The translations under genes and the position numbers were made by a program. The notes beneath the pieces are model-generated. The model saw nothing but the letters and a program-made list of their open reading frames with translations. It ran no database searches and had not been told where the DNA came from. 64,000 bases of DNA, taken from Rhypophila decipiens (Eukaryota > Ascomycota > Sordariomycetes > Sordariales > Naviculisporaceae). Below, one piece after another: positions 12,048-24,604 of the stretch. Every line of letters starts with the position of its first letter. Within the stretch, counting starts at the first letter, position 1. The stretch is from positions 123,604 to 187,603 of the forward strand of contig MU858110.1 in the NCBI GenBank assembly GCA_033297075.1. Direction: 5' to 3'.

Positions 12048-13852
12048 CTTCAAGGTAATCTCTAAATCGTTGTAGGCGGTGATTAGGTTCTGGAAAATGC
12101 AATTGATCAAAGGATTCCTTTGAGGAGGAGTGCAAGGCAACTCTGCGTACAGGTTTGTGTGTCTGGTCAACTGCTAAGGACCGCGACGCAACAGAATTTT
12201 CGATGAGTGTCAAGACAGTCGGAGACCGCGGACGACGGAGGTGGAGATTAGGCGATCAATCAGCCGCTAAGAGACCGAAAAGTAAACAGGAACGGTTCAG
12301 AAGGAGTGAATAGAAGGATAACAAAGAACAAAAGGGAAAACTCCAGGGAGGCGGGATCTAAATGCCGATTGCCTTGGTTCATAAACGAGATGGAGGAAAG
12401 TTTGAAAGTCGGTTGCTGCCCCGGACCAAAATATTTTGGAGGCACCTGTAGACCAAACCCAAACACGCCGCACAGCACCTGGCAAACAGCGGGAGTGCTG
12501 GAGTTTGGTGATGACTACCCTTGTCAAAAGGGGCAAGGTGGATACCGGTCTACGGCTCGTCCAGGGGCGGGTACCCAGTTTCTTCCCTGGCCCGCTGCTG
12601 TAATTTCTCATTTCCATGTTCCTGCATGTGATGCCCTCATTTTCGGTGTTACTCGACGCCGGCCAATCAGCTCCGGTTTTAGAGGTCTACAACTTCTTAA
12701 AAGGGGCACTCTTCGATAAGAGGTTTTTATTACCGGTAGAACTGCTCACAGTGCTCAGGTCCCATTTCCTGCATACGTACCTCGTAACCTCGGAACCTGT
12801 ACAAGGTATCCGTATCACGATTAGAATACCCGCAAAGCCGGCAAGCGTACCGTGATGATTGTGATCTCTATGTACATACTCCTGACCTGTGCGCATGGCG
12901 AGGATCCAGCAACACGGTGCAGTCTGTTCCCCGACCCCATTAAAGGAGGCAGTTGTGACTGTGTCGCATAACAGCTCGAGTCAGTTGTCCCAGTGCCAAA
13001 AGACGACGAAACGTGACTTGATTGAGATGTTTGACATCGATATATCCCGCGTATCACCATAGTATATATGACGGCCGTCGCCCCAGACTTGGGGCAAAAA
13101 CTGCGAACCAGCAATTGACCTTTGTTGGATAGACCAATGTCCCAGTAGTGCTCAAGATTAGGCGGCATCAAAGCCTCTAGTCGCACCGACGAGAGCTTCT
13201 TGAGGATATAGTTCCGAGGCACGCGCTACTTCCCGGGCCCAGGTGGACAACGAGTTTCCTATGTAACAGCTACAAGTGTGGCGAAAGCAATTTGACTCTA
13301 ACTTGGAGGCAAGAAGGTTAATAAATAGGGGTCATGTTCAAAATATACTGACAGCTTTGGCATGCACTGGTCCAAAAAGAAAGAAAGCACCATTGCTTGA
13401 TAGAGAGGTTAAAAAATGGTTATGCCTCTGTCCTACTCTGACGCAACAATCAAGGCCTGGGAGCATTCTGGTGTTGATCATTGGCCTGTCTTTCCCTAAA
13501 AGCGGGGCAGCTCTGCCAATTGACTGGCCCTCATTGGGCAAAGGTGGTTGTGAGCTCCTTGACCTCCCGTTCGTGGGAGCTGCCGTCCGGAGGTGAGGAA
13601 ATGCACCAAAAAGCAACTAGCTTGTCCAACCTTAGGTAAGCAACAGACGTTTGCCGAAAGATCATTCGATGCTACTTCCCTGACCATCAACATCAATCAA
13701 AGCTCAATTGCAAAAAACACCTCCAGCTCTCACAAACCGGACCCATTCGGCCCAATTGAACCCACGCTCCTCGAGAACCCGCCATCTCGTCGAGTTACTG
13801 TCGCTCCACCGTCAATTGGTTACTTTTACGATTCGACCTTGCGAAAAAAAAA
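12048..13852. other. Divergent promoter region between elongase and COX6 genes
   Basis: The two flanking genes are transcribed away from each other, so this 1.8 kb holds both 5' regions. The last 200 bases before 13853 are CT-rich leader-like sequence ending in an A-run just before the COX6 start. ORFs in the region look spurious. Confidence 0.55.
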
Positions 13853-14661
13853 ATGTCGGCCTCCATGCTCCGCGTCGCCCTCCGTGGCCCCTCCAGCACC
13901 TTCTTCCGCGCTGCCCGCCCCCAGCCCGTTGCCGCTCGCGCCGGCCTCTTCGTCTCTGCTCTGCCCTCCAACAGCTTCAGCACAACCACCCGCGTCCGTT
14001 CCGAGCACCAGGAGGAGACCTTTGAGGAGTTTACCGCCCGGTGAGTTCCCGCGAGCCCGCCCGGGCCAAGCTTTGGAGCTAGCACCTCCCGATGACGTGG
14101 ACCTTTCGTGGCGCAACTACATTCGACATTATTCATCTCGATGGTTTCGCAAGAGGATTATTCGATAGGACAGGGTATCGTTTCTGACAAGCTTTCCTTG
14201 CGACAGGTACGAGAAGGAGTTTGACGGTGTCCAGGACGTTTTCGAGCTTCAGGTAAGGCACCCTCCCACACGTCGACTCTCAGTTCCAGTCATGTCGATG
14301 CCAGCAACTAACTGAAGCTCCTTATCCTTGAATAGCGCAACCTCAACAATGCCTTTGCCTACGATTTGGTTCCCTCCGTCGCCGTTCTCTCCGCTGCGCT
14401 AAAAGCCGCACGCCGCGTGAACGATCTCCCCACCGCTATCCGGATTTTTGAGGGTAAGACATGAGCCGAGCACTGGTGGAACCAGTCAAATCTGGGTTCT
14501 ATGAAAGACCGGGCGTGCTGACAATGCTTGCCCTCCTTACAGGTATCAAGGCCAAGGTTGAGAACAAGGGCCAGTATCAGCAATATCTCGATGAGCTTAA
14601 GCCCCTGCGCGACGAGCTCGGCATCCCCCTCAAGGAGGAGATCTTCCCCGAGTCCGCTTAA
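13853..14661 (+). CDS. COX6: Cytochrome c oxidase subunit 6 (COX5A family), 156 aa
   Basis: Nuclear-encoded structural subunit of respiratory complex IV, facing the mitochondrial matrix. Four exons are read: 13853-14040, 14207-14252, 14336-14453 and 14543-14661, with frames matching at every junction. The N terminus (residues 1 to about 45, MSASMLRVALRGPSS) is Arg/Ala/Ser-rich without acids, a clear mitochondrial presequence. The mature part shows the COX5A/COX6 family pattern: EEFTARYEKEFDGVQDVFEL, NAFAYDLVPS, ALKAARRVNDLPTAIRIFEG, and KYLDELKPLRDELG-like sequence near the end (here QYLDELKPLRDELG). Intron 1 (166 bp) is the longest; the others are 83 and 89 bp. Confidence 0.95.
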
Positions 14662-15852
14662 ACAAATCGATTAGACGGAAGGGAAAAGGGAAAACCTGCG
14701 GAGGAGAGGCACGGAAGACATAGAATTTCGATCCATTTCATGTCGTAACCGGATCGACCATACCACCACCACTAGGCACCCAAGATCCAAAGTCATGGGT
14801 TTCTTGTGGAGACAGGCTGCGGGCAAAATAAGGGGGCGGGAGAAGGAGAATAGGACGAGGAACAGTGAGAGCATGGGGGATTTTTCAATCATCCCCGACA
14901 TCCTGTATATGTGTTTCCTTTATCACTAGATTTTAAACTGGGGTTTTTGAGTATACTATCCGGACCTAGTGCATCCGTGGTGAGAGGCTGTTTTGAATTT
15001 AAGACGGGTTGATTGACCTGGTCGGATTGCGCACTCACTCGTGTCGGATCTACAATGGGCCGATCGATCCCATGAGGGTGAGATGGTTAAGACGGAAGTA
15101 TTGCTTTCATCTCGTCTCTGCTCTCATCTGAATTTTCACGTCTGTTGATGAAGACCAGAGACAAGGGTTCATGGAACAAAGGAAAACAAAGCGAAAGTAA
15201 ATAAGATTGAATTGGACGGAACTGAGCTGAGTAATCTGCTGGTCAATTATAATAACCTCCGCCCGGATACCCGACGACTATGACAACTCATACGCCTGAA
15301 TACCTAGATCTATTGCATGCATACCCCTGGAAATTCGTAGACATGGATTTCCTCCTGACAAGAGACAAGATCCAGACTGTTGGAATAACTGACTGTTACC
15401 TAAAAGCCACTGTAATGTAACAGCTGAAGAGAATCAAATGTGAAACAAAGAATACATAAGCTGTGCCATCGTACGCTTCATCAAGAGGTAGGTTTATGTG
15501 TACTACCCAGTATGGCAGTTACCTCACGCCCAGATGGAGAGAGGAACAGGTCGCACATGTGACTCGCTCGGATCTCGTCCCGTCCACCAGATAGGTAGTT
15601 CTAAAGCATTGAACAAAACCATCCCTAGAAAGAAAGAAAGAAAGCAAGAAAGAAAGCAAAAACCAAAAAAGAATGCCATCCCCAGAAAACACCATGCCCA
15701 AACCAAACCTTACCCGGCCTACCCAGTGACAGATACATCTATAACCACGGCTTCGGCATTGACCCTTTCGCCCATTCTCGTTCTCAGTCCAGCTCTTCAG
15801 TTTCCTACCATGGTCGCTTGGAATTGAGTGAATGGCCTCGGGGACTCCTCCG
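14662..15852. other. Convergent intergenic region (3' flanks)
   Basis: Holds the 3' ends of COX6 and of the minus-strand chromodomain gene. A GAAA-type microsatellite lies at about 15627-15658. No gene seen. Confidence 0.55.
15627..15658. repeat. GAAA-type microsatellite
   Basis: Short run of AGAAAGAAAGAAAG with one interrupting C, in non-coding DNA. Confidence 0.6.
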
Positions 15853-18800
15853 TCATTCTCGGAGGTGGTCAAACCGACGGGCATTCCCAGTAGGTTGAGT
15901 AAAGAAGGCACCGGAAGAAGCGATGCCAGCTCCACTGGAACCACCGGCAGCCGACAACACGCCAGTAGCAGCCTCCCCAATGCTCGAAAAGTGCCCGGCC
16001 GCCGGGGCAGGACTAGTACCCCGGCTCCCGGAACCTCTCTGTTGTCCTCCTACTGACGCATTGGCATTCCTATGAGGTCGCGGACTCATGTGCACTCCTC
16101 CAGCTCCAGGCATCGGACTCCGCGGGACACTAGCCTGCCGAGTCTCGCGACGACCGCTCTTCAGGACCCTCAACTCTTCCCTCGCTCGATCCAGATCGCG
16201 CTCTAGGTTCAGAATCATCTCGCTCTTCTCCCTGAGCAGGCGGAGCTGTTCCTCGGCGTTGATCTCGGCGTTCTTGAGGTGCGCCTTCAAGAAGTTGTCG
16301 CTTGCCCTTTTCTCGAGCTCCGCAATCGTGGTCAGCAGCTCCCTCTTTTCATTCGCAAACTTGCCAGCTTCGCTCGTCGCCGTCTGGTACTGCCCGCGGA
16401 GGTAATCCATATCCCGCTCTGCGCCAGCGAGCCTCTTCTCGAGCGATTGGATCTTGGCTTGTGCTTCTGTGACCTCTTTCTCGGCTGCAGCCGATCGGGC
16501 TAACTCGGGGGTGTTCAGCTTCGCCTGCAGGACCTCGTTCTGCTCCCTGAGCTTGGCTATTTGCGAGTCTCGCTCCTCGAGTTGTTTCTTTACGGCTTTG
16601 TTTTCCGTTTCGAATATGCCACGATCTCGAACCGCCTCGATGTACTTTGGTTGAATCTTGTTCACCGACTTTTCCCATGACCGCACCTGAGCCTCGAGGC
16701 TTTTTATGAGATTCCGCTGCTTCACCTCAAAGGCGGTTTGAGCCGCCATGTTGCTTTCTAGTTCGGCAATCTGATTATAGGTATTAGTAAGGGGCGATCG
16801 GCCTTTGCGATAAAGTGGTACAGGAAAAGCAGAATTACCTTTGCTGCCATCGACTCGAGCTGGGAGACCGGCAGCTCAACCATCTGTGTCGGTGATCCGG
16901 CAGGGGCGGAAAATCTGGAAAGCGTGCTCTTGAGCAGATCACTAATCTGCGCAGGTGTGCCACCAGGAGGAGGTTCCAGGATCCTGGCACGCTTCGGTGT
17001 TCCGACTTCATCTTCGTCCTGCGGCTTTGGTTAGCTACCAGATTTCGAAAACTGACTTAGGAAGGCACTTACGAGGCGGCGTTTCCTACTGTTGATGGCA
17101 TCTTCATGTTCGGCCAGATGCGCATCTTGCGTGTTTGCCTGAGAGCTCAACCACACATCCAAGACGTGCTCAGGTACCACAGACGGCTCCCAAATAAGAC
17201 CGTCTTCTGGATTTTGCACAAACCCGGCAAATATCTCAGCAACTTCGTGAGGCGCAAAATTTCTTTCTGGGGATTTGAGAAGTTCCCGAGCAGCGCCGAT
17301 CGCCAAGTGGATAGCGTTCTTTCTTTCGATGCCCTCTAGCTCACGGCCCAGTTGTAGGTCGATGTGCTCAATAGAATGGGTAACGACCAAGAACAAAACT
17401 AGTGGAGGCCAAGTGGTGCGAGACACGAGCTGGGAAAGATCAACGGCGCGAGAAACATGATCAAAACTGATGATAATGTCAACTTGCCCAACCACCGTCA
17501 GGTCCTGGTCGGCTGATGCCAGAATGATCCCCAGTCCACCGGATTTGTCCCGTGTGTATTCCTGGCCTAGCATCTTGTAATTGAAGCCTGGCGCAGATAA
17601 AAGGGCTTCAAGATACTGAAAGGTATAGCCGGGGCGGCATATGATCAGTACCTGCATGTGGCAGTCCCTGATAGCCGTCAAGAACTCGAATACGAAAGAA
17701 AATTTGCTGTTTGTGCCCGTCGCATGTTTCCACATGGCATCCGAGTTCAACTCGCTAACGTCATGCACGTAGGCCGGCAGATCGCAGAGGTCCAAAAGCT
17801 GTTGGAAAATATGGTCCACCTTTGCTAGGAGCGCATCGCTTGGGACACTGGTTAATGATTGTGCAAATACTTGCCCAAAACTGCGCATGGTTTCCTCGTT
17901 TTCACCGGATAACCGTTTCAGGTATTCCGATCGGGTGTTGGCAGCCATTGGAAGTGTGACAGTGTACTCTCCCTGCGCACGCTCTTCGTTGTGATGCTCC
18001 AAGTCAATATCCTGGTGATATTGATCAGACTCAGGTACTGGGTACGGAAGTAGAGAGTCAGCGGGAAACCCACTGCTATCGAGAGCATGAAGATCTGGTA
18101 GAAGGCCGGCAGTAGCTTTGGTCAGCTCGGAGGGGGCTATCGTTGCGGGTATCTGCTCAAATGCCGACTGTTGCTCATGGGCTGTCGAGAAATGGCTTGG
18201 GGGGAGCTCCGCGCTGTGGCCAGGATTATCAACTGGAAACCCCATGAGATCTTGGGCGACTTTGAGAGACGCAGCGTCGATTGAGGCCGTCTGATCAGGA
18301 TTCGATGAGAATGCCATGTCTATGCTACGAAGGCTGATCCCTGTGGATGGATCGTTCCATGCATTTGAGGTGTTCACCGGACCTTGGGATACACCGTGAC
18401 CCTGCTGGGCTCCACTGTCATTGTCAATGGCAGGTAGGACAGATGATGGTGAGATTACAGACTGCTCCTGAGGCTGTGGCGGTGCAGCCGCGGGCGCGGG
18501 CGCGGGCGCAAGGCTTGCATGGCGAGACGAAGAAAACGGCTCGCTTAGGATAGAATCGCGCATTCGTTTCAGCCGCTCTGCGAAGCTCAGACTCTCATCA
18601 TCGTCTGGGAACGACATGGCGGAAGGACTTCTTTGCGGCAAAGGGAACGGGCCGTCGGTGATATGTCCGGTATTGTCGTGTTCCTGAAAATCTCGGCTTG
18701 CTCCCTGTGCTACGGATACTCTCGGTGCCGACTTCAACACAGTTTCTGGCACCACGTCACTCTCGGTGCTCTCGATAATATCCTGAGTTTGAGTCCGGAT

Positions 18801-20125
18801 TTGCTTCGGGTAGCTGCTGAGTGGGGCAACAACTTGCGCCGCTTGCGAGTGGGAAGGCACGTCGTCGGTTTTTGGACTGTGCGACGATGGAGTATTCGGT
18901 GTAGAGGCTGGATCCACCCCACAAGCTTCGGGTACCGAATCTGCTCGACTGAAAGCAGGAAGGTTAAACTCTGGCTGTGTCAAGAACCCCGATGAAGTCC
19001 TCGGTTGGAAGGAGGATTGAAGAGGTGGGTTCTGCGGGCCTACGAGTAAAGAAGTTTCGTCCTGTCCCTGGAATGTACCAATTGTTTGCTGGCTGAGTTT
19101 ATTGCCAGAAACAAGATTATCGGGCTGCCGTGACGGAATATTTAGTCCCGAACCTTCAGATGGCGCGGGATCAGCTTGTAATACACTGGAATTGTGGTTG
19201 TTATTGTTGTTATTGTCGGAATTGTCGCCGTCGGCTTCGTCACCAGCCTGCGGTTTCAAGCCCGCGATCACGTCCGTCTCAACGACCTGTGAAGCCTCAG
19301 CCAAAAGTGGCTCTGCCGTAAACTGGGATGGTAAAGATGGTATCGAGTCGGAAATCTCTTGCGAGTCTGGGATAGTGGTCTGGCTAATTTTACTCTTGGC
19401 TCTGGGCTCGGTTTCCGATGCTGCAGTCCTCGGCGCAGAAGAACCGGATGAACGATTGCTCTGTGACCCTTGCGATGACTGCGAAATGCTAATGGCGATG
19501 TACTCACGGGGGTCAAACCCAGGGTCTACTCTCAATTCCAGCACAATTTCTCCTCTCCTGTCGCGCGGTGGACTAGCGGCTTGCCAGTCTTCTTCGGCGA
19601 ATGCCCCAGCAAACGAGGCGGAGTCGTGATGCCTCGAAGTTCTGGCTCTCTTGTAAAGGCTCGCACGATCGCTGCCAGATACAATGCTTTGGTGTCGCCT
19701 CTTCCTCCAATTCAAAGGCCGTACCGGTTGACTGTCGCTCTCTGAACTTGACTCGACACTTGAGCGCTGGCTGCGACGTTCGATTGCTTGACGCCGTTGC
19801 TTCTCCCTTTCCCAATCCTCAATTGCAGCTCGAGTTACGTTTTGGGCTGGTTCCTGAGTGCGAAAGTTAGGCTCCTGATACAAAAATAGCAGCGGCCATT
19901 TGTTGAGCATACCCAAGTGTTCTCGTACGCCTCTCCAGTTACACGGTCGTCAGCCCAATCGATCAGGTACAGCAGCGTGTTTCCTTGCCACTTCTCGGCT
20001 TTTATATCGCGAATCTCATACAATCTCTCCTCCTGGCCTCTGTTGCTTGCTGCTTGTCGGCGGGGCCTCCTCCCAGGATCGTTGCGTCTTCGTCTGGATC
20101 TCGAGGAGGTGGACGCGTTGATCAT
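15853..20125 (-). CDS. Chromodomain protein with HDA2/HDA3-like region and coiled coil (1363 aa)
   Basis: Probable nuclear chromatin factor of a class II histone deacetylase complex. Exons are 20125-19913, 19853-17073, 17018-16839 and 16770-15853, all junctions phase 0. Residues about 35-75 form a chromodomain (YEIRDIKAEKWQGN..LIDWADD..ENTWEP). The WEP motif is split by the first intron, for which I used the acceptor after a CTAAC branch point (intron 19854-19912). An earlier AG would also give WEP but an intron of only 38 nt. Residues about 100-680 are disordered and Ser/Gln-rich. Residues about 700-990 (DLPAYVHDVSEL, VLIICRPGYTFQYLEALL, VDIIISFDHVSRAVDLSQL) resemble the HDA2/HDA3 subunit domain, a SNF2-like fold without helicase motifs. 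Residues about 1059-1265 are a long coiled coil. In HP1-type cages the third aromatic follows IDW as xxY; here it is Asp. A role like Neurospora CDP-2 is possible but is inference. The start is the first in-frame ATG. Confidence 0.85.
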
Positions 20126-21948
20126 TGGACGCGGCGATTGACGTCTTGTCGCTCTCGCTGTCAATGTCGTCCGGTCCGTCGGTCAATTGCACAGGATGGA
20201 ATCGCAAATGCGCGCGCACCCATGGAACATGGAATCATCTATATCAGGTTCCTAGCAATCCTCCCTCGCTCTTTCCTTCGCTCTCCGTAGCGCGCTGGCG
20301 GGAAAAGCACGAGTGTTTGTATTGCTGAGTTCGGGATAAGGCTGTACTTTCCTTTTGTAGCCGCAGTGACAACCTGAACTCCGAGGTCTGTTCTCCACTC
20401 AAAGCATCACCAATGCCGCTTCCTATTCGCCAGCCTCGTACCGAAGTTGACTAAGCCGTTACACCGATCAAATGCAGTATCCGTAACAGCTTGGGAACTA
20501 AGGCGTGAATTCAATGTGAAAAATGTTTATAGACGTAAAAAATGTGTCATATAATGTGATTGAATATCTAATCTCTAATAATATGTTGTGCGTGTTTTCT
20601 ATCTTGACCTATCTATCGGACAAGGTAGTTGTGAAGCTGATACACACATGGCTGTGTAAATTGTAAGCGTATACTCCGTATACCGTATCGTTCCCGTTTC
20701 ACTCCCAACTTGTACAGCTTTCGTCCAGTGCGTCAACTGAGTCGTGAATGGGATATACGGGCTACTAGCTACGGCATCCAAATTTTCAAATTCAATACTC
20801 CTCTTCGGAATTTGAAGAAACAAAAAATGCATATGGTATTGAGTTTTTATGCTATAATGAAATAGGAAATTCTGATAGTGTTGACGTCTGTGTTTTTCTC
20901 CGTAATGGATCTTTTCGTGTCTTACACCGGTGTGGATTTCCGCTCCCGCATTTCGATCTAGTTACGCAGGTACAACAACCAAGTGATGAACAAGGCAAGA
21001 CCCTTTCATTCAAACCTCCTCCTCAACCTTCCCGACGAAACCGGGAGCACAATGGCGGGATCGCTTGTCATGACTGGCTTAGTCCTTCTCTTCGCTCGCC
21101 AGAATGAATAATGGACATCAGGTACTTGAGCCCCTTCCTTCTCTTGTTGCACTTTTGTTTTACGCAACGTCTCATTGTCTGCCACTTCGTGACCGCTGTT
21201 TTAATTAGATATCTTGCAGCATACCGTTGCAAGATTGTTCTTACTCGACCCCTCGACGCTTCTTTCACTCTCTCGGGAGGACCAAATTAAAAGCACGTGT
21301 GTTCAAGGGTGTCATGAGACCGAAACCAATAGCTTTTATGAACCTATACCGATTCCTAGGTCTTCTCTCTTGAGACTCACCGACACTTCCGAAGCATGAT
21401 GTATGTTATACCAGCCTCTCCAACGTTTGGAGGAGAGCCGCTGCTGTTCCAGTTCTTTGTAACATCTCATGAAATCAACGACTACTTTCGAAGTCGTGTG
21501 CATCTTGGGGTAGTACTATCGGATTTGTGGTGGTTGAGATCTTCGGATTCTCCAGGCTGGAGGATTCAATCACGATGTGCTGTTCCGCGTGTTATTCCCA
21601 TCTGTGGGATGGGCGGGCGGGTGACCATGCAGGCTGTGGGCCAGGCAGTCAACCAGACACGGCCCTGGGATCGAAGGAAGTCAAACCTGCGCTCACAGGC
21701 TTCTAGAGCGAACGGGACGATGTTTGCTTCAGCATTTGACTTACTCACGAACTCTGCAAAACTCACACGGACGAAGCTAAAAGGGGCCGCGCAACTTTCC
21801 GTCTCCCTACTAAGTTGCCTCTCGGTCACTCCCTAGTTCGTTGCTTCGTCGCGGTCGGTCGGTCACTTCTTTATATCTGCCATCCAGGGGTCGTCGCGGT
21901 CAACTCTGGACCCAGAATTCGGATTTGTGGTGCAGATTTCTCCTGGCG
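20126..21948. other. Divergent promoter region
   Basis: Separates the minus-strand chromodomain gene from the plus-strand phosphodiesterase gene. 20500-20600 is AT-rich. No gene, RNA gene or transposon end was recognised. Confidence 0.5.
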
Positions 21949-24296
21949 ATGATGGCCCTATTGAATATGATTGGCAATCCCAGGAAAGCGATTCTTCATG
22001 GGTCGGCGTTGGCTGTCTTTCTTGGGTCCGTTTCAGCATCATTGGACTACTCCATCTCTGCCTTTACGGTCCCTGCGGCTTTCCCAACCACGGTTTATTC
22101 AACTTTTTATGGTATGAAGAAACTGTCAGAAAGAATAAAGATATGGACTCAGGATCATTGACACATGGTACTTTGTAGTCAAGCCCGGCCCAACCAATGA
22201 GCCACAGCCTGTCATATTTGACCCCGTGTTGAATATCACCTTTCCCTTCAGCTTGACGGATCCTGATATTATCCCAGCTCTCCAATCTGATCCAGTTTTG
22301 TACCCACCGGCCTTGGCCAACCTCAGCTCTGCCGCTACTCAAGCCATTGTGTCGGCCAGCTTGGACCAAATACACAGAATCGTCGAGTCGAACCACAGTG
22401 GACTATCGGATGATTGCTCCAAATGCATAGCCGCCCTATCCGTCGGCCAGCTGCTGGCGAGGGTGGCACCCGAGTCCATTCCTCAGGCCATGGTATCGCT
22501 CTGTACAGACACAGGCTTGAATTCCAAGGAGAAGTGCGGCGATGATTGGAGAGCCAGCGTCCTCGGTGCTCCGTTGGCCCAGGTCCTTGCCAAGGCCGAC
22601 GTTGCTGGCCTCGATGGTCGATATATATGTAACTATCTCTCCAAAGCCACTTGTCCGCGGCCGACAGTGGTTTCCAGAAAAGTCGACTTTCCAAAGCCCA
22701 GGCCCTCGATTCCAAAGAAAGCAATTCCAAGCGGAAAGAGGGCCAAGGTGTTCCACCTTTCCGACCTTCATCTAGGTAAGCGGTCAATATCGGGGGCAAG
22801 ACGGAACAAGCCACTGACTCAACCAAAGACACCAGATACAAGGTTGGCTCTGAGTCTGAGCAGCCTTGCCCAGCTTCGGTGTGTTGTAGGGTGACAGCGC
22901 CATCAGCAAACGGACTTGCTGGGGAAGTCAAGAACCCTGCCACCCTCTTTGGACATTTCAAATGCGACTCTCCTTTCTACCTGGCCGTGGCTGCCTTACA
23001 GTCGATTGGACCTTTGACGGGAACCTCGATCCACAGTCCGCCCGAGTTGACCTTGTACACTGGTGACTTGGTGACTCATGGCCTGGATAAGCAAAAGTCT
23101 CGCGACTTTCTTGAGGCCACCGAGGATGCGGTCTGGCAGATGTTCAAGGCCTATATCGGCGGTCCTATATACGCCGCTCTAGGGGTGAGTCTTGTGATCA
23201 TGTGTCCTTTTCTGGGACCAGTTCTGTGCTAATAAGCCTGTGCAGAACCACGATACTAGCCCTTCCAATCTGGATGCCCCTCATAACCTTGACAGGAGAG
23301 GGCCTCTAGGGCAACAGTTCTCGTGGCACTACGAGCATGTCTCGAAGCTGTGGGAATACTACGGCTCCATCGACAATAAGACACAAGTACAGGCGTCGAC
23401 GCATTACGGCGCCTATTCAGTTGTACACAACGGGACGCTAAGAATCATCACACTCAACACTGACTTCTACTACCGGAACAATCTCTATGCTTTTCTTAAT
23501 GTCCAAGACCCAGACTACTCGGGCATCTTCAAGTTCCTCATAGAGGAGCTCCAGAAAGCCGAGGACGCCGGGCAAAGAGCCTGGATAATGGGACATGCTC
23601 TCAGCGGATGGGACGGCAACACTGCTCTGCCCAATGGTTCGGATATGCTCTACCAGATCATCGACCGCTACTCGCCCCATGTCATTGCGGGTGTGTTCTG
23701 GGGACATACCCATGAAGGTAAGCAGCCACGTCCAAACTGCCAGAATAGGCATCTAACCAGACCTCCATCTTTACATAGACCAGGTCCTAATCTACTACAC
23801 CAACAACGGAACCCACCAAACCCAAGAAAACGCCATAAACGTCGGCTGGGCAGGCCCCTCCATCACCCCCCTGACAAACCTAAACTCGGGCTACAGGATG
23901 TACGAAGTCGACACCTCGTCATGGGAAGTCTACGAGTCGTACACATTCATCGCAAACGTGAGCACCTTTTCCTCTCTCCAAACCACCGGGCCCGTCTTTC
24001 AACTCGAGTACTCGACCCGAGAAGCCTACGGCGCCGCAGCAGACTGGCCGCGTGACGCGCCTCTGAACGCAACATTCTGGCACCGCGTTACAGAGGCCAT
24101 GGAACGAGATAGGAGCTTGGTGAGCTTGTTTAATACGTACCAGGGAAAATCTAGTGTCAAGAGTCCGAACTGTACTAGTGAGGCGTGTGCAAAGGCCAAG
24201 GTTTGTTATATCCGGAGTGGGAGTACTGCGCTTGGTTCGCTTTGTCCGCAGGGGTTTGCGAGCGTGCAGAATGTTTATGATGGGAAGAATTTTTGA
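21949..24296 (+). CDS. Secreted acid-sphingomyelinase-like phosphodiesterase (701 aa)
   Basis: Calcineurin-like metallophosphoesterase of the acid sphingomyelinase family, expected to cleave phosphodiester head groups outside the cell or in the vacuole. Exons are 21949-22111, 22179-22775, 22829-23184, 23246-23717 and 23779-24296, all joining in frame. The N terminus has a hydrophobic signal segment (ALAVFLGSVSAS). Residues about 90-190 have the spaced cysteines of a saposin-B-like domain (DDCSKC, VSLC, EKCGDD, YICNYL). The five metal-binding blocks are all present: HLSDLHLD (about 247), YTGDLVTHG (about 330), GNHD (about 372, made by an exon junction), GHALSGWD (about 489) and WGHTHED (about 522, also across a junction). 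The C-terminal region has six or more further cysteines and N-glycosylation sites (NVST, NATF, NCTS). Two ATGs are adjacent at 21949 and 21952. All catalytic residues look intact; the substrate is not certain. Confidence 0.92.
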
Positions 24297-24604
24297 TTTT
24301 TTTTTTGGGGGTGTTGGTTACGGATACTTGGGTTGGTGGTTCAGGGTATTTGGTAGTTATTTATTTACCAGGCCTTGATACGCCAAAGGTATAAATAAAG
24401 TACTGTATGAGAAGCTCAGCCGCTTTTATGCACGCTGGATATGGGACCTATCACAAATCCCGTGGGGGCCTGAAGACTCAGCCGCAACTGACATTTTACA
24501 TTCAGCACAAGAAGACGACTCGACGATTCTCGGTCCGCGGTTTATCTTATCATCTCACAATGCCTTGTCGACGACGTGATAAATGCAGAATGTAAGTCAA
24601 AAAC
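24297..24604. other. Short intergenic region between tandem genes
   Basis: 308 bp holding the terminator of the phosphodiesterase gene and the promoter of the next gene. TATAAATAAA occurs at about 24391-24400. No gene seen. Confidence 0.5.

Noticed and set aside
19875..19912. 38-nt first intron in the chromodomain gene
   Set aside because: The next AG downstream gives the same WEP motif with a normal 59-nt intron and a CTAAC branch point, so the longer intron is preferred.
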